Shown piece after piece: positions 52,485 to 61,481 of a stretch of 64,000 nucleotides of DNA; the stretch's first letter is position 1, and every line of letters starts with the position of its first letter. Under the pieces are notes generated by a model. It did no database searches and was not told the DNA's origin. It saw only the letters and a list, made by a program, of their open reading frames with translations. Position numbers and translations under genes: made by a program. Origin of the DNA: Taklimakanibacter albus (GTDB taxonomy: Bacteria > Pseudomonadota > Alphaproteobacteria > Rhizobiales > Aestuariivirgaceae); contig NZ_JAENHL010000003.1 in assembly GCF_016595235.1 (NCBI RefSeq), forward strand, positions 62,001 through 126,000, in the 5' to 3' direction.

Positions 52485-53405
52485 TCACTCCTTCGGGCGA
52501 CGGCCGAAATCGGGGGCGGCGGTTTCTTGGCCGGCGGCGATGATGCTGCGGCGGACTTCGCGTGAGCGGGTGAACAGGTTGAACAAGGTGTCGCCGTCGC
52601 CCCAGCGGATGGCGCGCTGCAGCAAAGCAAGATCCTCGGAGAAGCGGCCCAAGGTCTCGAGCACCGCTTCCTTGTTGTTGAGGAAGACATCGCGCCACAT
52701 GGTCGGGTCGGAGGCGGCGATGCGGGTGAAGTCGCGGAAACCGCCGGCCGAGAATTTGATCACTTCCGAATTGGTGACGTCCTCGATATCGGCGGCGGTG
52801 GCGACGATGTTGTAGGCGATCAAATGCGGTAGATGGCTCGTGATGGCGAGCACCATGTCGTGATGCTCCGGCGTCATCGTCTCGACATTGGCGCCGCAGC
52901 CGCGCCAGAATGCCTCGAGCTTCGCCACCGCAGCCTTGTCGCTGTCGGGCAACGGCGTCAGAATGCTCCAGCGGTTGAGAAAGAGCTCGGCGAAACCCGA
53001 TTCAGGTCCCGACTGCTCGGTGCCCGCCACCGGATGGCCCGGAATGAAATGAACATTGGCCGGCATGAAGGGGCCGACATCGCGCACCACCGCGCTCTTG
53101 ACCGAGCCGACATCGGTGACGGTGGCGCCGGCTTTCAGATGCGGGCCGATCTCTTCCGCCAACTTGCCATAGGCGCCGACCGGCGTGCACAGGATGATGA
53201 GATCGGCATCCTTCACCGCCGCCTTGGCGCTCTCATGAATTTCGTCGACGAGGCCGATGCGCTTCGCCGTGGCGCGCGTCTCGGCGCTACGGGCATAACC
53301 GGTGATGCGGTTCGCCAGTTTCTGCTGGCGCATCACATGTGCGAGCGACGAGCCGATGAGGCCGAGGCCGATCAGCGCCACGCGCTCATAGATGACGCCG
53401 GTCAC
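52485..53405 (-). CDS. tyrC: Prephenate/arogenate dehydrogenase
   Basis: A 306-residue TyrA-family dehydrogenase of tyrosine synthesis. Starts at GTG 53405 ([25 protein letters not shown]), overlapping the hisC stop (GTGA); the longer frame upstream lies inside hisC. NAD-binding GLGLIGSS, then [27 protein letters not shown] and [13 protein letters not shown] with the catalytic His residues. Whether prephenate or arogenate is preferred cannot be read from sequence. Last gene of chorismate mutase-hisC-tyrC. Confidence 0.93.
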   Translation of the reverse strand: MTGVIYERVALIGLGLIGSSLAHVMRQQKLANRITGYARSAETRATAKRIGLVDEIHESAKAAVKDADLIILCTPVGAYGKLAEEIGPHLKAGATVTDVGSVKSAVVRDVGPFMPANVHFIPGHPVAGTEQSGPESGFAELFLNRWSILTPLPDSDKAAVAKLEAFWRGCGANVETMTPEHHDMVLAITSHLPHLIAYNIVATAADIEDVTNSEVIKFSAGGFRDFTRIAASDPTMWRDVFLNNKEAVLETLGRFSEDLALLQRAIRWGDGDTLFNLFTRSREVRRSIIAAGQETAAPDFGRRPKE

Positions 53406-54505
53406 TTCAGGAACTCGCGCAAGGTGGCGATGACGGCGTGATTGGCTTCCTCGGAGCCGACGGTCAAGCGCAAGGTCGTCGGCAGGCCATAACCGTCCAT
53501 GCGGCGCAGGATGATGCCGCGCTGAGTGAGGAAGGCATCGGCCGCGGCGGCATTGTGTTTCGCTGCGGTCGGGAAATGCACCAGCAGGAAATTGCCGACG
53601 CTCGGCGTCACTTTGAGCCCAAGCTTCTCGAGTTCGGCGGTGAGCCAGGCGAGCCACTGGTCATTATGGGCGACGGCCTTCTCGACATGCGCCTTGTCGG
53701 CGATCGCCGCGGCGCCGGCGGCGAGTGCGGGTGCGCCGACATTGAAGGGCCCGCGGATGCGGTTCAGCACATCGGCGATATGGGACGGGCAATAGATCCA
53801 GCCGAGACGCAGTGACGCCAGGCCGTAGATCTTCGAGAAGGTGCGCGTCATCACCACATTGTCGTTGGTGGCGACGAGCTCGATGCCCGATTCATAATCA
53901 TTGCGCCGCACATATTCGGCATAGGCCGCGTCGAGCACCAGCAGGCAGTCCTTCGGCAGGCCGGCATGCAGGCGCTTCACCTCGGCGACCGGAATATAGG
54001 TGCCGGTCGGGTTGTTCGGATTGGCGAGGAACACCATGCGCGTCTTGGGTGTGACGCACTCAAGCATGGCATCGACATCGGTGTGGTGGTCGCTTTCCTT
54101 CGCCACCACTGCCTTGGCGCCGTTCGCCGCAATGGCGATCGGATAGACGAGGAAGCCATATTGCGAATAGACCGCCTCATCGCCGGGGCCCAGATAGGCA
54201 TGCGCCAGAAGCTGCAGCAATTCGTCGGAGCCGGCGCCGCAGACGATATTGTCGGCCTTCAGCCCATAACGGCTGGCGATCGCCTCGCGCAGCTCGTTGG
54301 CGGAGCCGTCGGGATAGAATTCGAGCGCGTTGGCCGCCTGGCGATAGGCGTCGATCGCCTTGGGGCTGGCGCCGAGCGGCGTCTCATTGGCGGAAAGCTT
54401 GTAGACCTTCTGGCCCTTGGCCCCGGCCTTGCCCGGCACATAGGGCGCAATATCCAGAATGCCCGGCTTCGGCATCGGCCGGGCGGCAGCAGTAGCGGAT
54501 GTCAT
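53402..54505 (-). CDS. hisC: Histidinol-phosphate/aromatic aminotransferase
   Basis: A 367-residue PLP aminotransferase, class [85 protein letters not shown] and the PLP lysine in [17 protein letters not shown]. Between a chorismate mutase gene and tyrC it probably acts on aromatic keto acids (phenylpyruvate or prephenate) as well as on imidazole acetol phosphate. Both ends overlap the neighbours by four bases, so translation is coupled. Confidence 0.94.
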   Translation of the reverse strand: MTSATAAARPMPKPGILDIAPYVPGKAGAKGQKVYKLSANETPLGASPKAIDAYRQAANALEFYPDGSANELREAIASRYGLKADNIVCGAGSDELLQLLAHAYLGPGDEAVYSQYGFLVYPIAIAANGAKAVVAKESDHHTDVDAMLECVTPKTRMVFLANPNNPTGTYIPVAEVKRLHAGLPKDCLLVLDAAYAEYVRRNDYESGIELVATNDNVVMTRTFSKIYGLASLRLGWIYCPSHIADVLNRIRGPFNVGAPALAAGAAAIADKAHVEKAVAHNDQWLAWLTAELEKLGLKVTPSVGNFLLVHFPTAAKHNAAAADAFLTQRGIILRRMDGYGLPTTLRLTVGSEEANHAVIATLREFLK

Positions 54506-55320
54506 GATCTCACCTCGATGGGGCTCGGGTAGCGTCCCAGCACGGAGAGCGCAAGTGAGCCGTTCGAACGAGTGAGCCCGACCAGCGGCGCGGCGCCTTC
54601 GGACAGGAAACCCGGCAGGCTCGAGAGCTGCAGCGACCCCGTCTTCGCCTGCCACAGCGGCTGCAGCGCGAAATCGCGCGGCAATTGTCCGTCGGTCAGC
54701 ACCAGCGTCTCGTCTGTTCCCGTCTGCTCGGGCTCGGCATGGCCAAAGATCAGAAGCTCGGGGCGAGGAGATGCCGCGCCGATGAAAGGCAGCACGCCGA
54801 TGACCTGCGCCTCGCCGGCATGGCCTTCGAGCCAGGCCGTGGCCCACGGCCCGTCGAGCGCCACGGCGGCGAGATCGCCCGGATGGGCGGCGACCGTCTT
54901 CAGGGCCGCTGCCTCGCTCGGATGCTCGGCCAGCGCGGTAGGGCCGAAATATTCGCGCAAAAGCGCCTGAGACGCGGGGGAAGCGAAGAAGCCGGCACTA
55001 CCGTGAATACGGATCGCCGCCTGCTTCAGGCTCGCCGTGGCGATCAGCGCCCGCCAGATGCGGAAGCACAGATCAGCCGGCACCCGGTCGCCTGCCTGAT
55101 CGATCAGCCGGCGCAGGATCTGCGCCTCGCGGCCCGGCCGGATGGGTGACGTGCCGAGGCTGCCGGTGCCGGCTTTATAGGCCCTGACCCGCTCCACCAC
55201 GTCGAGGCGTTTGGCGATGAGCTCCAATATGCCGTCATCGATGCGGTCGATCTCGCGGCGAATATCGGCAAGGCTTTCCTGGGGCGGGCTAACGGGCGTC
55301 TGCATGCGGGCGCTATTCAT
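54502..55320 (-). CDS. Chorismate mutase with C-terminal extension
   Basis: A 272-residue protein. Residues about 15-105 form an AroQ-type chorismate mutase: [52 protein letters not shown] and [20 protein letters not shown]. The remaining 165 residues ([25 protein letters not shown] and on) look like a worn substrate-binding fold comparable to prephenate dehydratase, but without its Thr-Arg-Phe (TRF) motif. So it is likely a mutase with a regulatory or structural tail. Start 55320; 55305 is possible. First gene of the operon, behind two sets of repeats. Confidence 0.88.
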   Translation of the reverse strand: MNSARMQTPVSPPQESLADIRREIDRIDDGILELIAKRLDVVERVRAYKAGTGSLGTSPIRPGREAQILRRLIDQAGDRVPADLCFRIWRALIATASLKQAAIRIHGSAGFFASPASQALLREYFGPTALAEHPSEAAALKTVAAHPGDLAAVALDGPWATAWLEGHAGEAQVIGVLPFIGAASPRPELLIFGHAEPEQTGTDETLVLTDGQLPRDFALQPLWQAKTGSLQLSSLPGFLSEGAAPLVGLTRSNGSLALSVLGRYPSPIEVRS

Positions 55321-55373
55321 AAGGAGCCGGCCCCGCAAAAGCAAAGGGGTAGGGAGCTAACCCTCGCCCCGCA

Positions 55374-55511
55374 ATTTCCCCTCCCCCTTGTGGGGAGGGG
55401 CCAGGGGTGGGGGTCTGGTGGTGCCTGAAGTGTATTGCTGCGTGTCTGGAGGGACCACCCGACCCCCACCCCCGCCCTTCGGGCGTACCCTCCCCGCAAG
55501 GGGGAGGGAGG
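55374..55511 (-). repeat. 136-base GC-rich extragenic repeat, copy 3
   Basis: Reverse complement of the element at 37329 and 43255. On the minus strand it ends GGGGAGGGGAAATT and points towards the chorismate mutase gene about 55 bases downstream. Its inner blocks GGGTGGGGGTCTGGTGG and ACCACCCGACCCCCACCCC match copy 2 closely. Confidence 0.85.
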
Positions 55512-55541
55512 AGTGATCACAAAAAAGCGCAGCAAGAAAAA

Positions 55542-55730
55542 CCTCGCCCCGCGTGAGCGGGGAGAGGGAGGGACCCATTGCGCAGCAATGGGAGGGTGAG
55601 GGGCACCCGGTGAATAGTTTCAGGAAAAGATGGGCGGAAAAAGCCGGGCAAACTCACAGGGAGGCCCCTCACCCTTCCCGCCGCTCTGGCGGCGGGCCCC
55701 TACCCTCTTCCCGCTTCGCGGGGCGAGGGT
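55542..55730. repeat. Facing pair of GC-rich extragenic repeats
   Basis: Left unit (55542-55605) with CCCCGCGTGAGCGGGG and CCATTGCGCAGCAATGG, right unit (55664-55730) with CCCGCCGCTCTGGCGGCGGG and CCCGCTTCGCGGGG, joined by about 58 bases. The same design as 16981-17184. It starts four bases after the stop of the DUF4175 gene and may act as its terminator. Confidence 0.7.
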
Positions 55731-55734
55731 ATTC

Positions 55735-58233
55735 TCAATACAGCCCGCGCAGCAGGCGCTCGATATAATCCTTGTCGATGCGCGGCAGGTCGGGCTTGTT
55801 GGCGCGCTCACGCAGCATGTCGAGGATCTCGCGGGCCCGGCGGATCGCCGCCTCGCCCGGCAGCATGTTGCGATCGGGGCCATATTCCTCGCCCCTAGTC
55901 GAGCGTGGCCGGCCGAGCGGGTCGCGGTCGTCGCCGCGCGCCTGGCCATGGCGGCCGTAATTGCCGGTATTGCCCTGGCCCTGCTGCATCATCTGGCGCG
56001 CCATCGACTGGGCGCCCTCGCGCAAGGCGTTGAGCGCGTCGCCCTGCTGGCCCAGGGCCGGATCGCGGCGGCCCTGCTTGAGCGAGCCGGTGGCACCTTG
56101 CATCGACTTGCCGGCCTGGCCGAAAGACTGCGGCGGCGACATGCCCTGCTGGCCCAGGCGGCCCATCAGGTCTTCCAGCATGCCACGCAAGGCGTCCTGC
56201 TTCTCGGAGAGCGACTGGCCCTCCGGGCTGCCCTGGCCCTGCTGCGGCTCGCCATTCTGCTGATCGCCTTCCTGCTGCTCGCCATTGGGATCGCCCGGCA
56301 GGCGCATCGTCTCGTCCATCAGCTGCTGCTGGCGGCGCATCAATTCGGACAGATCGCCCAGCATCTCCGACATCGGCGACTCGCCCTGCGGCTGCATCTC
56401 GGCCGACATGCCGGGCTGCAGGTTGCGCAGCAAGCTTTCGAGCTGCGACAGCATTTCCTGCGCCGCTTCATTGGCGCCGCTCTCGGCGAGCTTCTGGATC
56501 GTGTCCAGCATCTTCTGCAGATCCTGCTGGCTCAGCATCCGGCTCGGATCGACGGGCTGCGGCTTCATGCCGTTCTGCTGCATGCGCCGCATGGTCTCTT
56601 CGGCCATCGACTGCAAATATTTGTTCATCGCGTCGCGCAATTTGTCCATGAGCTCGGCGATGCGCTCTGGAGAAGCGCCTTCGGCCAGCGCCTTCTGCAG
56701 CTCTTTGCGGATCGCGTCGAGCTCGGCCTTGGCATCGGCGAGATCGCCTTCCTCGATGGCGACGGCGAGCTTCCACAATTCGTCGACCGACTGCTTGATG
56801 TCGTCCTGGTTCCGGGCGTTGGCGATATGCGACTGGAGGGCGGCGATGGCGATATGAATGCCGCTCTTGCCGACCAGCCCTTCCGGATAAAGCAGCAGGC
56901 TCTTCAGCATCAGATCGACATTGCGCGTGTCGTCCGGCTCGTGGATCAGCGCCTTCCTCTGCTCGATCAGCGCCTTGGCGAGCGGCATGATGAAGGGCCG
57001 CTCGGGCAGCGTCACCGTCCTGGTCTCGGTTTTGGCGGTCTTGCCGGCCTGGTCCTTGGCCTCGAGCGTCACATCGACATTGAGTCCGGCCCAGGGATGG
57101 GCGGTGAGATCGTTGGTGCTCGTCTCCTCGACCTCGCGCGGCGAGGCGCGCTTCAGCGTGATCGGGAAAGCCGGCGCGTCATAGAGGAAAACGCCATTGC
57201 TGGCGAAGCCCGGCCCGTCGGCCTGGTCGTCGGAAAGCACCATCTTCGCCGTGACCGCCGCCAGGCCATAATCGTCGCTGCCTTTCCAGGAGAGCGACAG
57301 GGCGCCGGCCGAATCGGAGGCCTGATCGCCGGTGAAGGCGATCTTGGGCGGCTCGTCGGGAATGACCGACAGGCGCCAGCGGGCGAGCTCGCTCGATCCG
57401 TCGAAGACGCGGATCTCGGCCGGCCGGTCGAGGCGCGTTTCGGCGGTGAAGGTGCCGCCATCCGTGGTGATCTTGGGTGCCAGGCCGGAAATCTCTTCGC
57501 CGCCGATCAGGTCATGGAAGGTGAGCCGCGGTTCTTCCGCACCCGCGACGCGCAGGACCAGAAGGCTCGCTTCCGGCACCAGGAGATCGCTTTCGCGCGC
57601 CAGGCGCTCCTTCAGCGCCGCGCTGGTCAGCAGCATAGGGGGCTTGGCGGTATAACCGGGCGGCCGCACCCAGGCATCGAGCGACAGCGCCGTCTGCGCG
57701 GGGGCTGAGGTGACGCGCACCGCATCGGCGAAATTCGACACCGGGTCGCCGCGATAAAGGAAGAGGGCGGCGATGACGCCGAGCAGCGCCACCAGGCGCA
57801 GCGCATAGGGGTCGCGCCATTTGAGGTCGGAGCGCGGCGTGCCGGCCTTGAGATGCGTGAGCTTGGCGAGCTGGCGCGCGACATGCACTTCCCAGATGGC
57901 GGAAGCGGCGCTGCCCGGATTGGCGGGTTTGTCTTCCGAGGCCGAGATCGGCCGGTGGTCGAGGGCGGACGCCGCCTCGACACGGCGCAGCGCCTCGGCG
58001 CGGGCCGGGAAAACCAGGCGGAAGATCGGCCGCAATGTCCACAGGAAAGTCGCCACGAAGGCCGCCAGCGCGGCATAGCGGACATAGTCGGGGAGCAGCG
58101 CCAGAAGCCCGGTCAGCACCGCCACGGCGAAGACGGCCGCGAGCATGACCAAGGGAAAGGAGGCCGCCCACAGGCGTTCCCAGAATAGCGCCAGCCTGGC
58201 GCGCCAAACCGTTCTTTGCAGTTGAGGTGACAT
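55735..58233 (-). CDS. DUF4175 / TIGR02302 family protein
   Basis: An 832-residue membrane-anchored protein. Two or three N-terminal helices (FPLVMLAAVFAVAVLTGLLALL, AAFVATFLWTLRPIFRLVF, LRLVALLGVIAALFLYRG), a beta-rich periplasmic middle part (VRPPGYTAKPPMLLTSAALKERL), a helical stretch, and a long C-terminal section extremely rich in Gln, Met and Gly (QQEGDQQNGEPQQGQGSPEG). The last part reads REILDMLRERANKPDLPRIDKDYIERLLRGLY, the family ending. Function unknown; suspected envelope role. Start at 58233 (MSPQLQRTVWR). Position next to lysA is conserved. Confidence 0.92.
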   Translation of the reverse strand: MSPQLQRTVWRARLALFWERLWAASFPLVMLAAVFAVAVLTGLLALLPDYVRYAALAAFVATFLWTLRPIFRLVFPARAEALRRVEAASALDHRPISASEDKPANPGSAASAIWEVHVARQLAKLTHLKAGTPRSDLKWRDPYALRLVALLGVIAALFLYRGDPVSNFADAVRVTSAPAQTALSLDAWVRPPGYTAKPPMLLTSAALKERLARESDLLVPEASLLVLRVAGAEEPRLTFHDLIGGEEISGLAPKITTDGGTFTAETRLDRPAEIRVFDGSSELARWRLSVIPDEPPKIAFTGDQASDSAGALSLSWKGSDDYGLAAVTAKMVLSDDQADGPGFASNGVFLYDAPAFPITLKRASPREVEETSTNDLTAHPWAGLNVDVTLEAKDQAGKTAKTETRTVTLPERPFIMPLAKALIEQRKALIHEPDDTRNVDLMLKSLLLYPEGLVGKSGIHIAIAALQSHIANARNQDDIKQSVDELWKLAVAIEEGDLADAKAELDAIRKELQKALAEGASPERIAELMDKLRDAMNKYLQSMAEETMRRMQQNGMKPQPVDPSRMLSQQDLQKMLDTIQKLAESGANEAAQEMLSQLESLLRNLQPGMSAEMQPQGESPMSEMLGDLSELMRRQQQLMDETMRLPGDPNGEQQEGDQQNGEPQQGQGSPEGQSLSEKQDALRGMLEDLMGRLGQQGMSPPQSFGQAGKSMQGATGSLKQGRRDPALGQQGDALNALREGAQSMARQMMQQGQGNTGNYGRHGQARGDDRDPLGRPRSTRGEEYGPDRNMLPGEAAIRRAREILDMLRERANKPDLPRIDKDYIERLLRGLY

Positions 58234-58394
58234 CGCTCCCGATGATCCTACCATAAAACGGCGAAATAACGCTCATCCATGTTGGAAGGGTAAAGGCGAA
58301 AGGACACCTGTTTTCTGGTCCCTCGGGGCCAAATCGCGCAGATGTGAAGAGGGTTCCACGGCTTCCTGAGGCGAGTCCGATCAGAAAACATTCC

Positions 58395-58663
58395 GTCACC
58401 CCGACGAAAGTCGGGGCCCATAAAAGCCTCTCCACGCGAGCAGCGCCGCCCGCTGGCGCCTATCCAATGGGTCCCGGCTTTCGCCGGGATGACGGTGATG
58501 GGTATCTTCGGCGCATTTCCTGCCATTCGGCGAAATAGTCGAGGCCGACCAGAAAACCCTTTGTCACCCCGACGAAAGTCGGGGCCCATTAAAGCCCTTC
58601 CGCGCGAGCAGCATTGCCCGCTGGGCGCCTGTCTAGTGGATCCAGGCTTTCGCCGGGATGACG
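58395..58663. repeat. Two copies of the CCCCGACGAAAGTCGGGG repeat around a lysA-tail remnant
   Basis: Copies at 58395-58494 and 58563-58663, each with hairpin ends CCCCGACGAAAGTCGGGG and CCCGGCTTTCGCCGGG (or the like) and alike throughout (CGCGAGCAGC, CGCTGG-GCGCCT). Between them, 58507-58553 (minus strand) would encode LVGLDYFAEWQE, matching the lysA ending LIGLDHLAQWQEKSRG. The second copy touches the lysA stop codon. Left of it (58234-58394) only remnants of similar character are seen. Confidence 0.75.
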
Positions 58664-59941
58664 TTATCCCCGGCTCTTTTCCTGCCATTGGGCCAGGTGA
58701 TCGAGGCCGATCAGCTCCTCATAGGTCTGGCGCGGCCGGACGATGGCGAATTTCGAGCCCTTGACCAGCACCTCGGCGATCAGCGGGCGGGAATTATAGG
58801 TCCCGGACTGGGCCGCGCCATAGGCGCCGGCGGTCATCACCGCCAGGAGATCGCCCTGCGCCATTTCCGGCAATTTGCGGTCGAGGGCGAAATAATCGCC
58901 CGTCTCGCAGACCGGCCCCACCACATCGGTGATGAGCTCCGGTTTGCCGCCCGGCTCGTCCAGCGGAATGATCTCGTGATAGGCGTCATAGAGCGTCGGG
59001 CGGATGAGGTCGTTCATCGCCGCGTCCTGAATGACGAAGTTCTTGGCGGTGCCCTGCTTCACATAGATGACGCGCGAGACGAGGATGCCGGCATTGCCGG
59101 CGATCATGCGCCCGGGCTCGAGCACCAGCTTGCAGCCCAGGTGACCCAGCGTGCGTTTCACCATCGCGGCATATTCGTCCGGATGCGGCGGCACGTCATT
59201 GGTGCCGCGATAGGGCACGCCCAGGCCGCCGCCCAGATCGATATGGCGGATGTCATGGCCTTCATTCTTCAGCTCGGCGGTCAATTGCGCGATGCGCTTG
59301 AAAGCCTGCTCGAAGGGGGCCAGCTCGGTGATCTGGCTGCCGATATGGGTGTCGATGCCCGACACCTCGATGCCGTCCAGCTTGCGCGCCTTGGCATAGA
59401 CGCGCTTGGCGTCGGCGAAGGCGATGCCGAATTTGTTCTCGGCCTTGCCGGTGGTGATCTTGGCATGCGTCTTGGCGTCGACATCGGGATTGACGCGCAA
59501 GGAGACATTGGCGCGGGTGCCGAGGCGGGTGGCGACGCTCGCCAGCAATTCGAGCTCGGGCTCGGATTCGACATTGAAGCAGGCGATGCGCTCTTTCAAC
59601 GCCAGCGCCATCTCGCGCGCGGTCTTGCCGACGCCGGAAAACACGATCTTGCGTCCCGGCACGCCCAAGGCCAGCGCCCGGCGCAACTCGCCTTCCGAGA
59701 CGACATCGATGCCGGAGCCCAGATCGACCAGGGTCTTCAGTACCGCCTGATTGGAATTGGCCTTCATCGAATAGCAGATGGCGTGATCCTGGCCCGCGAA
59801 GGCCTCGTCATAGACGCGGTAGTGGCGCTCCAGCGTCGCGGTCGAATAACAATAGAAAGGCGTGCCCACCTCGTCGGCGATGACCTTGAGGCTGACCTCC
59901 TCGGCATGGAGATGGCCGTCTTTATAAGCGAAATGGTGCAT
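58664..59941 (-). CDS. lysA: Diaminopimelate decarboxylase
   Basis: A 425-residue PLP enzyme for the last step of lysine synthesis. The PLP lysine is in AICYSMKANSNQAVLKTL; HIGSQITELAPFEQAF, DLGGGLGVPY, LEPGRMIAGNAG and the active-site Cys in GPVCETGDYFALDRKLP complete the family pattern. Starts MHHFAYKDGHLHAEEV. lptM lies 31 bases upstream, in the usual order for these bacteria, and the DUF4175 gene follows. The C terminus is duplicated as a fragment just downstream. Confidence 0.97.
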   Translation of the reverse strand: MHHFAYKDGHLHAEEVSLKVIADEVGTPFYCYSTATLERHYRVYDEAFAGQDHAICYSMKANSNQAVLKTLVDLGSGIDVVSEGELRRALALGVPGRKIVFSGVGKTAREMALALKERIACFNVESEPELELLASVATRLGTRANVSLRVNPDVDAKTHAKITTGKAENKFGIAFADAKRVYAKARKLDGIEVSGIDTHIGSQITELAPFEQAFKRIAQLTAELKNEGHDIRHIDLGGGLGVPYRGTNDVPPHPDEYAAMVKRTLGHLGCKLVLEPGRMIAGNAGILVSRVIYVKQGTAKNFVIQDAAMNDLIRPTLYDAYHEIIPLDEPGGKPELITDVVGPVCETGDYFALDRKLPEMAQGDLLAVMTAGAYGAAQSGTYNSRPLIAEVLVKGSKFAIVRPRQTYEELIGLDHLAQWQEKSRG

Positions 59942-59972
59942 GGGCGGCCGGACCGGACTGGCGGGAGGGGGA

Positions 59973-60110
59973 TTACTGGATCAGGGGATCGAGAACGATG
60001 GGCTTGTTCTCTTTCTTGGCCCCTTCCGGCGGCTCAGGCGGGCCTTTGACGCCGCAGGCGGCCAGAAGGCCGGCGAGAAGAAGGCTGACAAGAAGGGCGC
60101 GAATGGTCAT
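59973..60110 (-). CDS. lptM: Small lipoprotein LptM/YifL-like
   Basis: A 45-residue lipoprotein: MTIRALLVSLLLAGLLAACGVKGPPEPPEG, lipobox LAAC with Cys19, and the CGxKGPP motif of LptM, which helps LptD mature. ATG at 60110. Located before lysA, as in related genomes where argH is the next gene; here argH is replaced by the three paralogs listed next. Confidence 0.88.
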   Translation of the reverse strand: MTIRALLVSLLLAGLLAACGVKGPPEPPEGAKKENKPIVLDPLIQ

Positions 60111-60193
60111 GGCGGGAAGGATTAGACCAAGGTGGGGAGCGGGGGAAGGGGGTAAGGCGCCCGCCCGGACACCAGCAGTGGCCGAGATGACGC

Positions 60194-60817
60194 TCAGTCG
60201 ATACTGTCCTGCGCGCATAGCGACTTCACCCGCTTGCACATCTCCTCGATGACATATCGGCTTTCGCCTTCATCCAGGCCGGAGCCGAGGAAATGCGTGT
60301 CGCGGCCGCAGTCGAAACAGATTCCGCCGTATCTGAAGCTCAAGGGAAAATAGACAGGATAGGGGTGACGGGGCGATGCCGGCGGGATGTAGGGTGCCGG
60401 CCGGAGGTCGCTGATATCCGCCACCTTGTATTCCCGGCTGGGACCCATGCCCAGGAGAAGCTTGCGCCGTTTCAGACGCACCGCGTCGAGCTCGATGATT
60501 TCTTTCAAGGTCGCGGCACACAGGAAGACGCCAATCAGGATCGCGCCCACCACAGTCCAGAGCGCCAGCGCACAAGCCATGAAATAGGGATTCGCGGAGT
60601 CCCGGCTTTCCACCCCGAAGAGCATGCTCTTCGCACCCGGCGGAACGCGTCCGGTCGTCAGCGCCGAGTAGACTTGAAACTCTCCGAGCGCCCATATGAA
60701 GATCAGAATGCCAAGAACCGTCAGAACCGTGTGATCGGCACGAAGCGGAATTGTGAGGCGGAATTTGCCGTCGCGATTCTCGGCGACGACGTAGCCCGGA
60801 TAGGACGGGATGGTCAT
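60194..60817 (-). CDS. Tandem paralog 3: two-helix membrane protein
   Basis: A 207-residue protein with two hydrophobic helices (VLTVLGILIFIWALGEFQVY, FMACALALWTVVGAILIGVFLCAA), then a cytosolic domain: LKEIIELDAVRLKRRKLLLGMGPSREYKVADISDLRP, ICFDCGRDTHFLGSGLDEGESRYVIEEMCKRVKSL. The layout (two helices plus a small beta domain with R-x-x-L and a C-terminal helix) resembles bacterial PH-like proteins, which is inference. Overlaps the next paralog upstream by four bases. Function unknown. Confidence 0.8.
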   Translation of the reverse strand: MTIPSYPGYVVAENRDGKFRLTIPLRADHTVLTVLGILIFIWALGEFQVYSALTTGRVPPGAKSMLFGVESRDSANPYFMACALALWTVVGAILIGVFLCAATLKEIIELDAVRLKRRKLLLGMGPSREYKVADISDLRPAPYIPPASPRHPYPVYFPLSFRYGGICFDCGRDTHFLGSGLDEGESRYVIEEMCKRVKSLCAQDSID

Positions 60818-61395
60818 GAAGATCTTCCTTCTTCACCATCTTGCGCACGCAGAGACTTCACCTGCTTGCACAACTCCTCCAGGACAAATCTTGCTTCCGT
60901 CTCATCGAGGCCTTGGCCCAGGTGATGCGTGTCGCGTCCGACGTCGAAGGCAATCGCACCGGTCCGGGTGAGCGGGCTCGATATCACATACTTGCCGCGA
61001 ATGTACTTCGGCTGCGGCGGGGCGAGGCGCATATTCGAGATGGCGGCAACGGCAAACTCCTTCTCGGTGCCGAAGAGCAGGATCTGCTTGCGCCGGCGCA
61101 ATCTCGTGGAGTTGAGCTCGATGATCTCCTTGCCGGTGAGTTGCCACAGGAGGACACAGGCCGCCACGACGCCCCCCAATGTCCATAGAGCCAGCCAGAG
61201 GATCAGGCCAAGCTTGTTCTCGCTGTCGCCGAGCAAGTGGCGAAACCCGGCAACCTCGCCAACGGCCCAGAAAGCCAGCCATATGCTGAGGAGCAAAACG
61301 CTGCCTATTTCGATCGTCGCGAAAACCGTGATGCGCAGTCCCGAGCCGTCGCGTTCGACGGTGGTTTTGCCCCGGCCGGATTCATCAGTCGCCAT
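60814..61395 (-). CDS. Tandem paralog 2: two-helix membrane protein
   Basis: A 193-residue sister of its neighbours: helices GSVLLLSIWLAFWAVGEVAG and GLILWLALWTLGGVVAACVLLWQ, then TGKEIIELNSTRLRRRKQILLFGTEKEFAVAAISNMRL and GAIAFDVGRDTHHLGQGLDETEARFVLEELCKQVKSLRAQ. The start at 61395 (MATDESGRGKTTVERDG) is chosen over upstream in-frame codons, which fall in unrelated sequence. It overlaps the following paralog by four bases. Confidence 0.8.
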   Translation of the reverse strand: MATDESGRGKTTVERDGSGLRITVFATIEIGSVLLLSIWLAFWAVGEVAGFRHLLGDSENKLGLILWLALWTLGGVVAACVLLWQLTGKEIIELNSTRLRRRKQILLFGTEKEFAVAAISNMRLAPPQPKYIRGKYVISSPLTRTGAIAFDVGRDTHHLGQGLDETEARFVLEELCKQVKSLRAQDGEEGRSS

Positions 61396-61481
61396 GGCTG
61401 CAGCCTCCCCAACGGCGCAGGCATATGGGCCCTGGCGCGCGCGGAACAAGAGGCTGGTTGCAAAAATCCTACCCTCTCGTT

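Noticed and set aside
55630-57708. Plus-strand frame of 692 codons opposite the DUF4175 gene
   Set aside because: Low-complexity Leu/Arg/Ala product without motif; the minus strand has the family protein with proper ends.
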